Translations under genes and position numbers: made by a program
Notes under the pieces: model-generated
What the model was told of the DNA's origin: nothing
The model's database searches: none
The model's input: the letters and a program-made list of their open reading frames with translations, nothing else
Shown here: positions 42,303 through 49,515 of the stretch, piece by piece
How the letters are laid out: every line of letters begins with the position of its first letter
Position numbering within the stretch: position 1 is the first letter of the stretch
From: Spirochaetota bacterium
GTDB lineage: Bacteria > Spirochaetota > Spirochaetia > B11-G9
Direction of reading: 5' to 3'
Assembly (NCBI GenBank): GCA_024280415.1
Contig: JAJRQE010000222.1
Span: 1-49,515, forward strand
Length of the DNA stretch: 49,515 nt

Positions 42303-43480
42303 CTAAGGATATATCCCTCTTTAACAGGTAGCTTAGTCTCCAGGGTATAAACTTTCCCATGATCAGCTTTTTCCACTCTAATTCCATCTTTATCATAAAG
42401 AGTGTAGTTACTGTCCTTTAAAAAAAGAACATCAGGGCCTATATACTCAATTTCATTCTCACTTTTAATCTGATTTTTTACAATTAGTTCAAAGGTATTG
42501 TGCCCTGTTTTACTACCAATAGAGCCAAGGAAAGTATATTCTCTCTCATAGCTTATTTTTGTTACTTCGTCCATCTCCTCTTTACCAAAGTAAAAACCTG
42601 TAGAAAATTCTCTATGGCTTACCTTAAATAATTCTTCTCTAAATCCTTCCATGTTTTCTATCTTTTGACCAGCAAGGGAATCGATCATCTTCCTGTAAGC
42701 CCTTGTAACAACAGCAGCATAGTAAATTGATTTCATTCTTCCTTCAATTTTAAGAGAGTCTACTCCTGCGTCTTTAAACTTATCAATATGGTCAATAAGA
42801 CACATATCTTTTGAAGACATTACGGTTGTAAAGTTATCTCCCTGCTCAACAGGCATATACTCTCCAGGGCGCTGTTTTTCCTCCAGTACCCGGTATGTCC
42901 ATCTGCAGGAATGGGCACAGTCCCCCTGGTTGGCACTACGGTTCGACATCTCTTTGCTTAGAAAGCATCGTCCTGAATATGCAATACACATTGCTCCATG
43001 TACGAAAGCCTCTAATTCAATTTCAGGCAGATAGTCACGAATTTCCTTTATCTCATCCAGGGGAGTTTCTCTGCCCAGAATTATACGACTGAAACCGAGG
43101 TCAGAATAGACTTTTGCAGATTCCTTATTTATACAGTTTGCCTGGGTACTTAAATGAAGGGCAGTATCGGGGAAATATTTACGGAGAGTAGGTAAAACCC
43201 CCAGGTCACTTATAATAAATGCATCAAAGGGGTATAGTTTCAGATAATCGATATTTTCTTCAAGGGTTCGTAGCTCATTATTGTGAAAAAAAATATTCAG
43301 GGCTCCGAATAGTTTTTTATCACCCTTTATTTCAGCAATTTTGTTCCAGTCATCCCCTTTGAAATTATCTGCTTTTGCTCGAAGTGAGAAATTTTTAATA
43401 CCAATATAGGCGGCATCTGCACCATACCTGTATGCATAGTAGAGTTTTTCGATATTACCTGCAGGATCCAGTAATTCCAT
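42281..43480 (-). CDS. U32 peptidase-family protein (TrhP/YegQ-like)
   Basis: 399-residue protein with the U32 family start MELLDPAGNIEKLYYAYRYGADAAYIG and the Cys-containing signature LEAFVHGAMCIAYSGRCFLS, followed by NQGDCAHSCRWTY with additional cysteines for a probable iron-sulfur cluster. KDMCLIDHIDKFKDAGVDSLKIEGRMKS is the second conserved block. Known members hydroxylate tRNA or rRNA bases rather than cleave peptides, so an RNA-modification role is favoured over protease; which RNA is unclear. AAGGAG lies 8 bases before the ATG. It lies 58 bases upstream of the lon 3' end on the same strand. Confidence 0.88.
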   Translation of the reverse strand: MELLDPAGNIEKLYYAYRYGADAAYIGIKNFSLRAKADNFKGDDWNKIAEIKGDKKLFGALNIFFHNNELRTLEENIDYLKLYPFDAFIISDLGVLPTLRKYFPDTALHLSTQANCINKESAKVYSDLGFSRIILGRETPLDEIKEIRDYLPEIELEAFVHGAMCIAYSGRCFLSKEMSNRSANQGDCAHSCRWTYRVLEEKQRPGEYMPVEQGDNFTTVMSSKDMCLIDHIDKFKDAGVDSLKIEGRMKSIYYAAVVTRAYRKMIDSLAGQKIENMEGFREELFKVSHREFSTGFYFGKEEMDEVTKISYEREYTFLGSIGSKTGHNTFELIVKNQIKSENEIEYIGPDVLFLKDSNYTLYDKDGIRVEKADHGKVYTLETKLPVKEGYILRKKTGAV

Positions 43481-43538
43481 TATGTATTCTCCTTGAATAA
43501 GTAGTTTTTTTCCGGAGAATGATCTATAAAAATTATGG

Positions 43539-45878
43539 TTAGAAAATTAATTTTATTACTTCCTCCAGAGTTGTAACAGGAAAGAATTTAATCCCTTTCT
43601 GTATATGTTCCGGTATCTCTTCCAGATCCCGCTGATTGGCATCTGGTATAATTATTGTCTTTATTTTATTTCTTCTCGCAGCTATAGTTTTCTCTTTTAG
43701 ACCACCTATGGGAAGAACCTTTCCGGTAAGGGATAGTTCTCCTGTCATTGCAAGATTATTTTTAATCTGCCTGCCTGTAGCAACTGATAGCAAGGTGCTT
43801 GCCATAGTTATACCCGCTGAGGGTCCGTCCTTTGGAGTTGCCCCCTCAGGAATATGAAGATGAAGTGTGTTTTTTTCAAAATACTCAGGACCGATATTAA
43901 AATTACCGGCTATATGTTTAACATATGAGTAAGCAATATTTGCAGATTCCTTCATAACATCACCCATCTGACCCGTAAGTTTAATTCCACCCTTACCGGG
44001 GATATTTATAGCCTCGATCAGGAGAGTATCTCCACCAAAGTTTGTCCAGGCCAGACCTATTGCCATTCCGGGTTTTTCGATTTTCTTGATCTCCTCTTCA
44101 CGGAATACCGGTTTACCCAGATAGTCGGTCAGGTTTTCGGAATTAAGCTTAAAGGGGGATTTTTCCTCTTTTAAAACCAATTTTTTTGCTATTTTACGAT
44201 GAATTTTATCCAGTGCCTTTTCGTAATTTCTCATTCCTGCTTCCCTGGCATAGTTAACAGATATGGTACTGAGTGCTGATTTGTTGTAACGAACATCCTT
44301 CCTTTTTAAACCTGATTTTGAAAGGGATTTAGGGATAAGATATTTTTTTGCAATTGCAATTTTTTCCTCTTCAATGTATCCGGATAATCTAATAACCTCC
44401 ATACGATCAAGAAGAGGTCTCGGTATAGTATCAAGTGTATTTGCTGTTACTATAAAAAGTATATCCGAGATATCAAAGGGTGTATCCAGGTAATGATCCC
44501 GAAAAGCATAGTTTTGTTCAGGATCCAGAACCTCAAGAAGTGCAGAAGAAGGATCTCCCTGGTATGAGGATCCCATTTTGTCAATTTCATCTATCATAAA
44601 AACCGGATCGCTTGATTTTACAATTTTAAGACCCTGGATAATTTTTCCAGGCATTGCTCCGACATAGGTTCTTCGGTGTCCCTTTATTTCTGCTTCATCT
44701 CTCATTCCTCCGACTGAAAAACGAAAGAATTTTTTATCCAGTGCTCTGGCAATAGATATTCCTACAGATGTTTTACCAACTCCCGGAGCTCCAACCAGAC
44801 ATATTATTGATCCTTTTGTATCTTTCTTCAGTTTTCGGACAGCTAGGTATTCGAGTATACGCTCTTTTACATCTTCCAGGCCGTAATGATCCTTGTCGAG
44901 GATCTCCTTGGATTTTTCAAGATCAATATCTTTATGCCCGGACTTTATCCAGGGAAGAGAAGTAATGGTGTCCAGATAGTTTCTGGTAACAATATATTCC
45001 GAAGCATTGGGATCCATCATGGAAAATTTTTCAAGTTCCCGTTCTACCTGCTCCTTGACCTCACCTTCAAAATTTAATTTTTCTATGGCCTCTTTTAAGC
45101 GATTATATTCACTGCTTTTTGAGTCTACAACCATACCCAGTTCCTGCTTAATCGCTTTAAGCTCCTCTTTTAGGAAATAATCTCTCTGGCTCTTCTCAAT
45201 TTTTTCATTGATCTGGTTCTGTATTTTTTTCTGTATTTTAAGAAGTTCCTGTTCCTTTTTAATAAAAACCAGGACATCTTCCATTCTTTTTTGTACATCC
45301 AGTGTTTCCAGGATATTCTGCTGAACTTCGCGCTCCGTATTTAAAATTGATGTAATAAAATCAGCAATTTTACCAGGGTGGTCAATATTGACCATATTCA
45401 GCCTCATCTCTTCAGAGAAAAGCGGGTTGTTTTCCGATAACTGTTTCATTTCTGAAAGGAGAGATCTTGTTAATGCCTTAACCTCGATGGTTTTATCATT
45501 TTCATCTTCAAGGTATTCAATAGCGGCAACTGTCGGCCCAGAATCGGATAAAAATTTCTTTACTCTGAAACGCTTAAGGGTGGATATAAATATATTAACA
45601 CCTCCGTCCGGGAGGTTGATTTTTTTTACTATTTTTGCAGCAGTTCCAATACTGTACAGTGAACCTGTTGCGACATCTTCATTTTCATCATCTTTGTCCA
45701 GAAGCAGCCCAATCATACTGTCGGCGGCCAGGGCAAGTTCAATGATTTCAAGGTCATGGGAAGATTCAATGATAAGAGGGGTGAAGATTCCCGGGAATAT
45801 CGGTTTTCCCACCAAAGGAATTATAAAGAGTTTATTTGGTAATAGCTGTTCCACTGGAATAAGTTGTTTCTCTAGCAT
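43539..45878 (-). CDS. lon: ATP-dependent protease Lon
   Basis: 779-residue LonA: N-terminal substrate domain (about 15-205), coiled coil (about 205-290), AAA+ module with Walker A GAPGVGKT (363-370) and Walker B PVFMIDEIDKM, and a C-terminal Ser-Lys protease domain. That domain has PKDGPSAGITM (catalytic Ser near 685) and LKEKTIAARR (catalytic Lys near 728). It degrades misfolded and regulatory proteins in the cytoplasm. GAGG precedes the start. It is divergent from recO, with a palindrome in the spacer that does not match the CIRCE heat-shock element. Confidence 0.97.
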   Translation of the reverse strand: MLEKQLIPVEQLLPNKLFIIPLVGKPIFPGIFTPLIIESSHDLEIIELALAADSMIGLLLDKDDENEDVATGSLYSIGTAAKIVKKINLPDGGVNIFISTLKRFRVKKFLSDSGPTVAAIEYLEDENDKTIEVKALTRSLLSEMKQLSENNPLFSEEMRLNMVNIDHPGKIADFITSILNTEREVQQNILETLDVQKRMEDVLVFIKKEQELLKIQKKIQNQINEKIEKSQRDYFLKEELKAIKQELGMVVDSKSSEYNRLKEAIEKLNFEGEVKEQVERELEKFSMMDPNASEYIVTRNYLDTITSLPWIKSGHKDIDLEKSKEILDKDHYGLEDVKERILEYLAVRKLKKDTKGSIICLVGAPGVGKTSVGISIARALDKKFFRFSVGGMRDEAEIKGHRRTYVGAMPGKIIQGLKIVKSSDPVFMIDEIDKMGSSYQGDPSSALLEVLDPEQNYAFRDHYLDTPFDISDILFIVTANTLDTIPRPLLDRMEVIRLSGYIEEEKIAIAKKYLIPKSLSKSGLKRKDVRYNKSALSTISVNYAREAGMRNYEKALDKIHRKIAKKLVLKEEKSPFKLNSENLTDYLGKPVFREEEIKKIEKPGMAIGLAWTNFGGDTLLIEAINIPGKGGIKLTGQMGDVMKESANIAYSYVKHIAGNFNIGPEYFEKNTLHLHIPEGATPKDGPSAGITMASTLLSVATGRQIKNNLAMTGELSLTGKVLPIGGLKEKTIAARRNKIKTIIIPDANQRDLEEIPEHIQKGIKFFPVTTLEEVIKLIF

Positions 45879-45920
45879 GGTTCCTCGTAATTATTAATAT
45901 ATTTTCATAGCTTCAGAAAT

Positions 45921-45961
45921 TTATTTTACTGGCAGCTGCTTGTTCAGCATTAGTAAAATAA
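45921..45961. promoter_or_regulatory. Palindromic element in the lon-recO spacer
   Basis: TTATTTTACT (45921-45930) and AGTAAAATAA (45952-45961) are perfectly complementary arms 21 bases apart. They enclose a smaller GCTG-cttgtt-CAGC repeat and an 8-bp palindrome GCAGCTGC. It begins 43 bases upstream of lon, a position consistent with an operator or leader hairpin. The other half of this 245-bp spacer is AT-rich with little else visible. Confidence 0.4.
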
Positions 45962-46086
45962 TGATAATATTTCTATTGAGCAACTAAAATAATAGAGCTT
46001 TTTGTGCTTTTATACAAAAACCAGTATAAATATAAGAAAAATTTGGTAAACCTTATGTACATTATAAAAACAATTCAAATTTATAC

Positions 46087-46115
46087 TATACATGTTAAAG
46101 TGCTTTCCTTATCAT
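46087..46115 (+). promoter_or_regulatory. Promoter of recO, placed for a near-leaderless transcript
   Basis: TATACA (46087-46092), 17-base spacer, -10 TATCAT (46110-46115). The predicted start at 46122 is two bases before the ATG at 46124. No Shine-Dalgarno precedes the ATG. Confidence 0.5.
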
Positions 46116-46123
46116 TGCTTTGG

Positions 46124-46885
46124 ATGAACCGGAATCTTAGAACAGACACTATTATACTACGAAGCAGGAGGATTGGAGAACTCCATAAGGGACTTTCCTG
46201 TCTTACCAGAGATGCAGGTGTACTGGAAGTAATGGCTTATGGTGCAGGGAAAGGGAAGAGTAAGCTGTCCGGGATGATAGATCCTTTTTCACTTCTCTAT
46301 TTCTATTTATACTTTGATCCGGTTAAAGATAATTATAAGGTTACAGATATTGAGCAGCTGAATGTTTTTCCTGAAATACGAGCATCTTTGGATAAGTTCT
46401 ATACTGCATCATTCTGGGCAGAACTGATTTTAAGAACATTTTCCGGAGGAGGGGAATCTGAGCAGATCTATCCTCTCCTGGCTGATAGTCTGAAAATACT
46501 CAATTACTCTGCTGAAAAGGATCATATTCTTATACTCCTTCAGTTTATATGGAGATATCTCGGTATTGCAGGATTTACTCCCGATATAGAGAACTGCGGC
46601 CGTTGCGGCTGCTCACTATCCCGGATTCCTTCACTATGGTACAGTGAAGCCGAAAATTACTTTCTCTGTAATGATTGCGGAGCCGGGAATTTTTTTATTA
46701 CAATCTCTCCCGGAGGAGTCAGGTATTTAAAGCATACCGCCTCACTAGATATCTCAGGGAGTATGAAAATCGGGCTTGATAAGCGTTCAGCTGAATCACT
46801 TAGAAGAGTATTGCTTGCAATGATACAGGGGATTGTTGAATACCCCCTTAATACTTTAAAAAAAGGATTACTCTACAATATGTAG
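46124..46885 (+). CDS. recO: DNA repair protein RecO
   Basis: 253-residue RecO, which loads RecA with RecR. The N-terminal OB fold begins RTDTIILRSRRIGELHKGLS and continues GVLEVMAYGAGKGKSKL. The helical domain carries a zinc-type cluster, CGRCG then LCNDCG. The start MNRNLRTD at 46124 is chosen by family fit; a 40-residue in-frame extension to 46004 is low-complexity and non-conserved. It is followed 20 bases later by recJ. Confidence 0.88.
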   Translation: MNRNLRTDTIILRSRRIGELHKGLSCLTRDAGVLEVMAYGAGKGKSKLSGMIDPFSLLYFYLYFDPVKDNYKVTDIEQLNVFPEIRASLDKFYTASFWAELILRTFSGGGESEQIYPLLADSLKILNYSAEKDHILILLQFIWRYLGIAGFTPDIENCGRCGCSLSRIPSLWYSEAENYFLCNDCGAGNFFITISPGGVRYLKHTASLDISGSMKIGLDKRSAESLRRVLLAMIQGIVEYPLNTLKKGLLYNM

Positions 46886-46905
46886 AACAGGTAATGGAAT
46901 AAGAT

Positions 46906-49026
46906 ATGATATGGAATAAGAAAAAAATCGATTCTGATTCTGTGAAGGTTCTGGCAAAAAAATATAGCCTCGATCTTCTTACAGCATCAATTTTTTCACG
47001 TAGGGGAATTACTGAATCTGAGGATATGAAGTTTTATCTGGAAAATGATCTCAGATTTACCCATAATCCTTTTCTTTTTGAAGAGATGGAAGATGCGGTT
47101 GACAGAATCCTCCAGGCCGCTGATGAGGGTGAAAAGGTAAAGATATTCGGAGACAGGGATGTCGACGGTATAACTTCTACGGTAATTCTCAGGAAAGGGC
47201 TTGGAAGTCTCGGGATTGATGCTGACTGGTCTCTTCCTGTTGGAAATGATCCCTATGGACTGACAATTGAAGGGGTGGATAAATTTGCAGATGAAGACGG
47301 AACTCTTATTATTACTGTAGATTGCGGAATCTCAAATATTAAGGAGATTGAATATGCCAGGGAGAAGGGAATTGATACAATAATAATTGATCACCATCTT
47401 CCTCCGGAAGAGATTCCTCCTGCTGTAGCAATAATAAATCCAAAAAGTAACGATTCCTGTTATCCCTTTAGAGATCTTGCAGCCTGCGGTGTAGTCGCTA
47501 AAGTTGTCTGGGCTCTCTCCTTTGCCAAAAATGAGTTGTACAAATCTGAAATAGTTTTAATGAATATTCGCCCTGGGAATGATACCTTTATCATCGATGC
47601 TGTCAGATTGCTGAATATGGTTGAGATTGAGCGGATTTCTGAAAATATTGTTCCTGGTGTGGTTAGGGTTGAGCAGACAAGACTCGGGGAGTTTCTCTAC
47701 AATCGTCAGATTATTATCTATGACGAGAAAATTCAGACCGGAATGCTTAAAAAGGTATTTGGCGCAGATACTATGTTTGAGCTCATGGATATTGCTCCCA
47801 TGATATGGGAAAAATTTCCTGGTTTGAAAAATATGAGTATTCTGGAGATGAGGGAAAAGAGCAGATCTTCGAAGTACCGTGACAGAAGTCCTGAAGAAAT
47901 TGATGTGTTTTTGAATCTTATGAATGCATACATTTATGGAAAGATTGAACTCATGAAAACTAATTTTGAAGATATACTTGATCTTGTAGCTCTTGGTACA
48001 CTTGCAGATATGATGCCCCTTAGGGATGAAAATAGAATACTGTTAAAGCATGGTATGAAGCTGATAAATAATTCAGAAAACCCCGGTTTGAGAGAACTGC
48101 TGTTTAAACAGAACCTTCTGGGGAAACAGATAAGCACTACCGATCTGGGGTGGCAGATAACGCCTGTAATAAATGCATCCGGCAGGTTGGGACAACCATG
48201 GAAGGCTGCAGAATTATTTATCAGCGAAGATCCTGTAGTTCAGAAGCAGATGGCCGAAGAGCTTGTGAGTATGAACAAGGAGAGAAAAAAACTCGGGGAA
48301 TCTGCCTGGAAATCTGTGTTTCCAAAGGCAGGAAAAAGTTTCAAAGAACTTAACGAAAAGATGATTCTCGTTGTGGATAAAAATATTCATCGGGGAATAA
48401 CCGGCATTATTGCGTCGAGACTTGCCAGAACATTCGGGGTGCCTGCAGGTGTTGTTGCATATCTGGATAATAATCTTGTTGGTTCCATGAGAAGTGCAGG
48501 AGGGGTAAATGTCAAACAGTTTCTCTCCAGGCTGGAAAAGTATTTCATTGATTATGGAGGTCATGATTATGCAGCAGGCTTTAGTTTTACTGCAGATAAA
48601 CTTGCGGATCTTGAACGGGACTTTTCTAAAGAGGCAGCTAAGCTTCTAATCCCGGAAGAATCAGTAGAGTCCCTGGATATTGATGCTGAACTCCCTGTTA
48701 GGTATATGACTCCCGAAATTATCTCTATCGTAGAAACTTTTGAACCCTATGGAGAGGGAAATCCTCCTCTTGTTTTCCTTTTAAAGGGGATCATTCTTCA
48801 GAACATCGAAATAGTCGGGAGAACCGAGCAGCAGCATGTAAAAATGCTGGTTAATACAGGAGCTCACCGGTGGCCTGCCATCTATTGGAGGGCTGCGGAA
48901 AAGGTTAATGTTGAGTTTACAGCAGGAGAAAAAGTAGATATAGTTTTCAGACTTGGAAGAAACTACTTTCAGAATGTTGAGAAGCTTCAGCTTACTGTAA
49001 TGGATATAAAAAGATCTGGTGTATAG
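46906..49026 (+). CDS. recJ: Single-strand exonuclease RecJ with a large insertion
   Basis: 706-residue DHH-family 5'-3' exonuclease. Motifs: FGDRDVDGITS (81-91; the usual DYDADG/DYDVDG has Arg for Tyr), TVDCGISN (138-145), IDHHLPPEE (161-169), DLVALGTLADMMPL (359-372), the DHHA1-type GGHDYAAGF, and a C-terminal OB domain. It is about 130 residues longer than typical RecJ. The excess lies at about 210-350, between the DHH subdomain and the LVALGT motif. Co-directional with recO (20-bp gap), giving a recombination-repair pair. Confidence 0.93.
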   Translation: MIWNKKKIDSDSVKVLAKKYSLDLLTASIFSRRGITESEDMKFYLENDLRFTHNPFLFEEMEDAVDRILQAADEGEKVKIFGDRDVDGITSTVILRKGLGSLGIDADWSLPVGNDPYGLTIEGVDKFADEDGTLIITVDCGISNIKEIEYAREKGIDTIIIDHHLPPEEIPPAVAIINPKSNDSCYPFRDLAACGVVAKVVWALSFAKNELYKSEIVLMNIRPGNDTFIIDAVRLLNMVEIERISENIVPGVVRVEQTRLGEFLYNRQIIIYDEKIQTGMLKKVFGADTMFELMDIAPMIWEKFPGLKNMSILEMREKSRSSKYRDRSPEEIDVFLNLMNAYIYGKIELMKTNFEDILDLVALGTLADMMPLRDENRILLKHGMKLINNSENPGLRELLFKQNLLGKQISTTDLGWQITPVINASGRLGQPWKAAELFISEDPVVQKQMAEELVSMNKERKKLGESAWKSVFPKAGKSFKELNEKMILVVDKNIHRGITGIIASRLARTFGVPAGVVAYLDNNLVGSMRSAGGVNVKQFLSRLEKYFIDYGGHDYAAGFSFTADKLADLERDFSKEAAKLLIPEESVESLDIDAELPVRYMTPEIISIVETFEPYGEGNPPLVFLLKGIILQNIEIVGRTEQQHVKMLVNTGAHRWPAIYWRAAEKVNVEFTAGEKVDIVFRLGRNYFQNVEKLQLTVMDIKRSGV

Positions 49027-49059
49027 GCCTGTGGTAGCAATTGTTTGAAAATAGCTTTA

Positions 49060-49515
49060 ATGAATAGTATAGAAATAAAAATATTGTATGTTCTCGTAGT
49101 TATGCTTCTTTTACCGGCTGTTGTAACAGATGCTGCAGACAGAAATTCCCCGGAGGTTCCACTTTATTATAATACGGAATTTAAAAGAGGAGAAGTTGTT
49201 ACCGTTCTGATTTCAGAAACGGAATCCCTATATACTCTGGAACTTGTAAGCAGTTTAGATAAAACCATAACAGATACTGTCTTTTTTTCATTAAGATTAG
49301 ATGGATACAGTTATCAGGCCGCACTGCTGGGACTGGATTCAACCCTCGTTCCGGGGGGATACATGTTACTTGTTAAAGATGAAATAGGTGTAGTCATAAT
49401 GGCTGCGAGTATCGTTGTATCTGAAAATGACTTCAAAAAAGAAGATATTTCTCTTAATTATGAAAAGAGTTCTCTTAGAACAGATCCTGATCCTGAAATT
49501 GTTAACCAGGCAGTA
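49060..49515 (+). CDS. Exported protein, N-terminus of a probable M23 peptidase (3'-truncated by window edge)
   Basis: At least 152 residues are visible; the frame remains open at the right edge. An N-terminal signal peptide (LYVLVVMLLLPAVVTDAAD) is followed by a beta-sandwich-like pre-domain (EFKRGEVVTVLISETESLYTL, VPGGYMLLVKD) and then FKKEDISLN and SLRTDPDPEIVNQA. The last pieces resemble spirochaetal M23 (LytM) proteins upstream of their peptidase domain, which would be outside the window. The start could be TTG 49045, giving five more residues; neither start has a ribosome site. Family call is tentative. Confidence 0.6.
   Translation, partial: MNSIEIKILYVLVVMLLLPAVVTDAADRNSPEVPLYYNTEFKRGEVVTVLISETESLYTLELVSSLDKTITDTVFFSLRLDGYSYQAALLGLDSTLVPGGYMLLVKDEIGVVIMAASIVVSENDFKKEDISLNYEKSSLRTDPDPEIVNQAV

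Noticed and set aside
45901-45970. CIRCE/HrcA operator before lon
   Set aside because: Arms lack the TTAGCACTC/GAGTGCTAA consensus and the 9-base spacing.
46004-46123. 40-residue N-terminal extension of RecO
   Set aside because: Low-complexity, upstream of the OB fold, and crossing a promoter that fits the ATG at 46124.
1-49515. CRISPR arrays, tRNA or rRNA genes
   Set aside because: No regularly spaced repeats and no cloverleaf or conserved rRNA segments were seen in the intergenic regions read; a covariance-model scan could not be run.

Overview
The window is about 49.5 kb of a bacterial chromosome, most likely a spirochaete of the Spirochaetales. That placement is an inference from several features: a roughly 506-residue serine hydroxymethyltransferase of the Treponema/Chlamydia size class, a PPi-type phosphofructokinase, a RecJ with a long internal insertion, an M23-type exported protein whose visible N-terminus resembles Treponema homologues, and moderate AT richness. 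No rRNA, tRNA or CRISPR array was found, and no gene-free stretch exceeds about 250 bp.

Layout. (1) 1-5960: translation and genome maintenance genes (gatA partial, gatB, aspS, rmuC). (2) 6045-12576: accessory metabolism. It holds a small retropepsin-like protein, a minus-strand three-gene operon (phosphofructokinase, LmbE/PIG-L deacetylase, SIS-domain protein) divergent from a ROK regulator, a Phd/PIN toxin-antitoxin pair with a clear operator, and an aldose 1-epimerase-like gene. (3) 12645-20495: a sensor kinase and an NtrC-type sigma-54 activator, followed by a sugar ABC transporter (binding protein and two permeases, no ATPase) and a uroporphyrinogen-decarboxylase-like enzyme. A textbook -24/-12 promoter and helically phased TTAGCC repeats sit between activator and transporter. 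(4) 20504-29430: an AT-rich 8.9-kb island. It is bounded by a perfect 58-bp direct repeat of the 3' end of mgtE, as expected for an element integrated into that gene's end. It encodes four paralogues of a family I do not recognise, a PPP-type phosphatase, an atypical kinase-like protein, a protein-kinase-like pseudokinase and a Lys-rich membrane protein with a LysM-like C-terminus. This is the best candidate for an undescribed system. (5) 29429-49515: mostly housekeeping genes (mgtE, murB, cysS, valS with a 3' frameshift, glyA, a U32 peptidase-family protein, lon, recO, recJ). Among them are an ECF sigma/anti-sigma cluster with envelope proteins, including a transglutaminase-like protein lacking its cysteine, and a double cyclic-nucleotide-binding protein.

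How it fits together. The two-component system probably switches on uptake of a sugar or glycoside through sigma-54, and the URO-D-like enzyme may act on the imported compound or a cofactor. The ROK regulator probably controls the divergent sugar-phosphate/deacetylase operon. In the island, X4, phosphatase, kinase and pseudokinase form one minus-strand gene run, and the remaining paralogues lie in tandem nearby. This suggests a phosphorylation-based signalling or defence module whose family-X proteins are substrates, scaffolds or sensors.

A recurring feature is genes with no Shine-Dalgarno sequence whose start codon lies at the transcription start predicted from a -10 box six to eight bases upstream. 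Candidates are the sensor kinase, murB, the ECF sigma factor, recO, the epimerase and the island membrane protein. They suggest that leaderless mRNAs are used.
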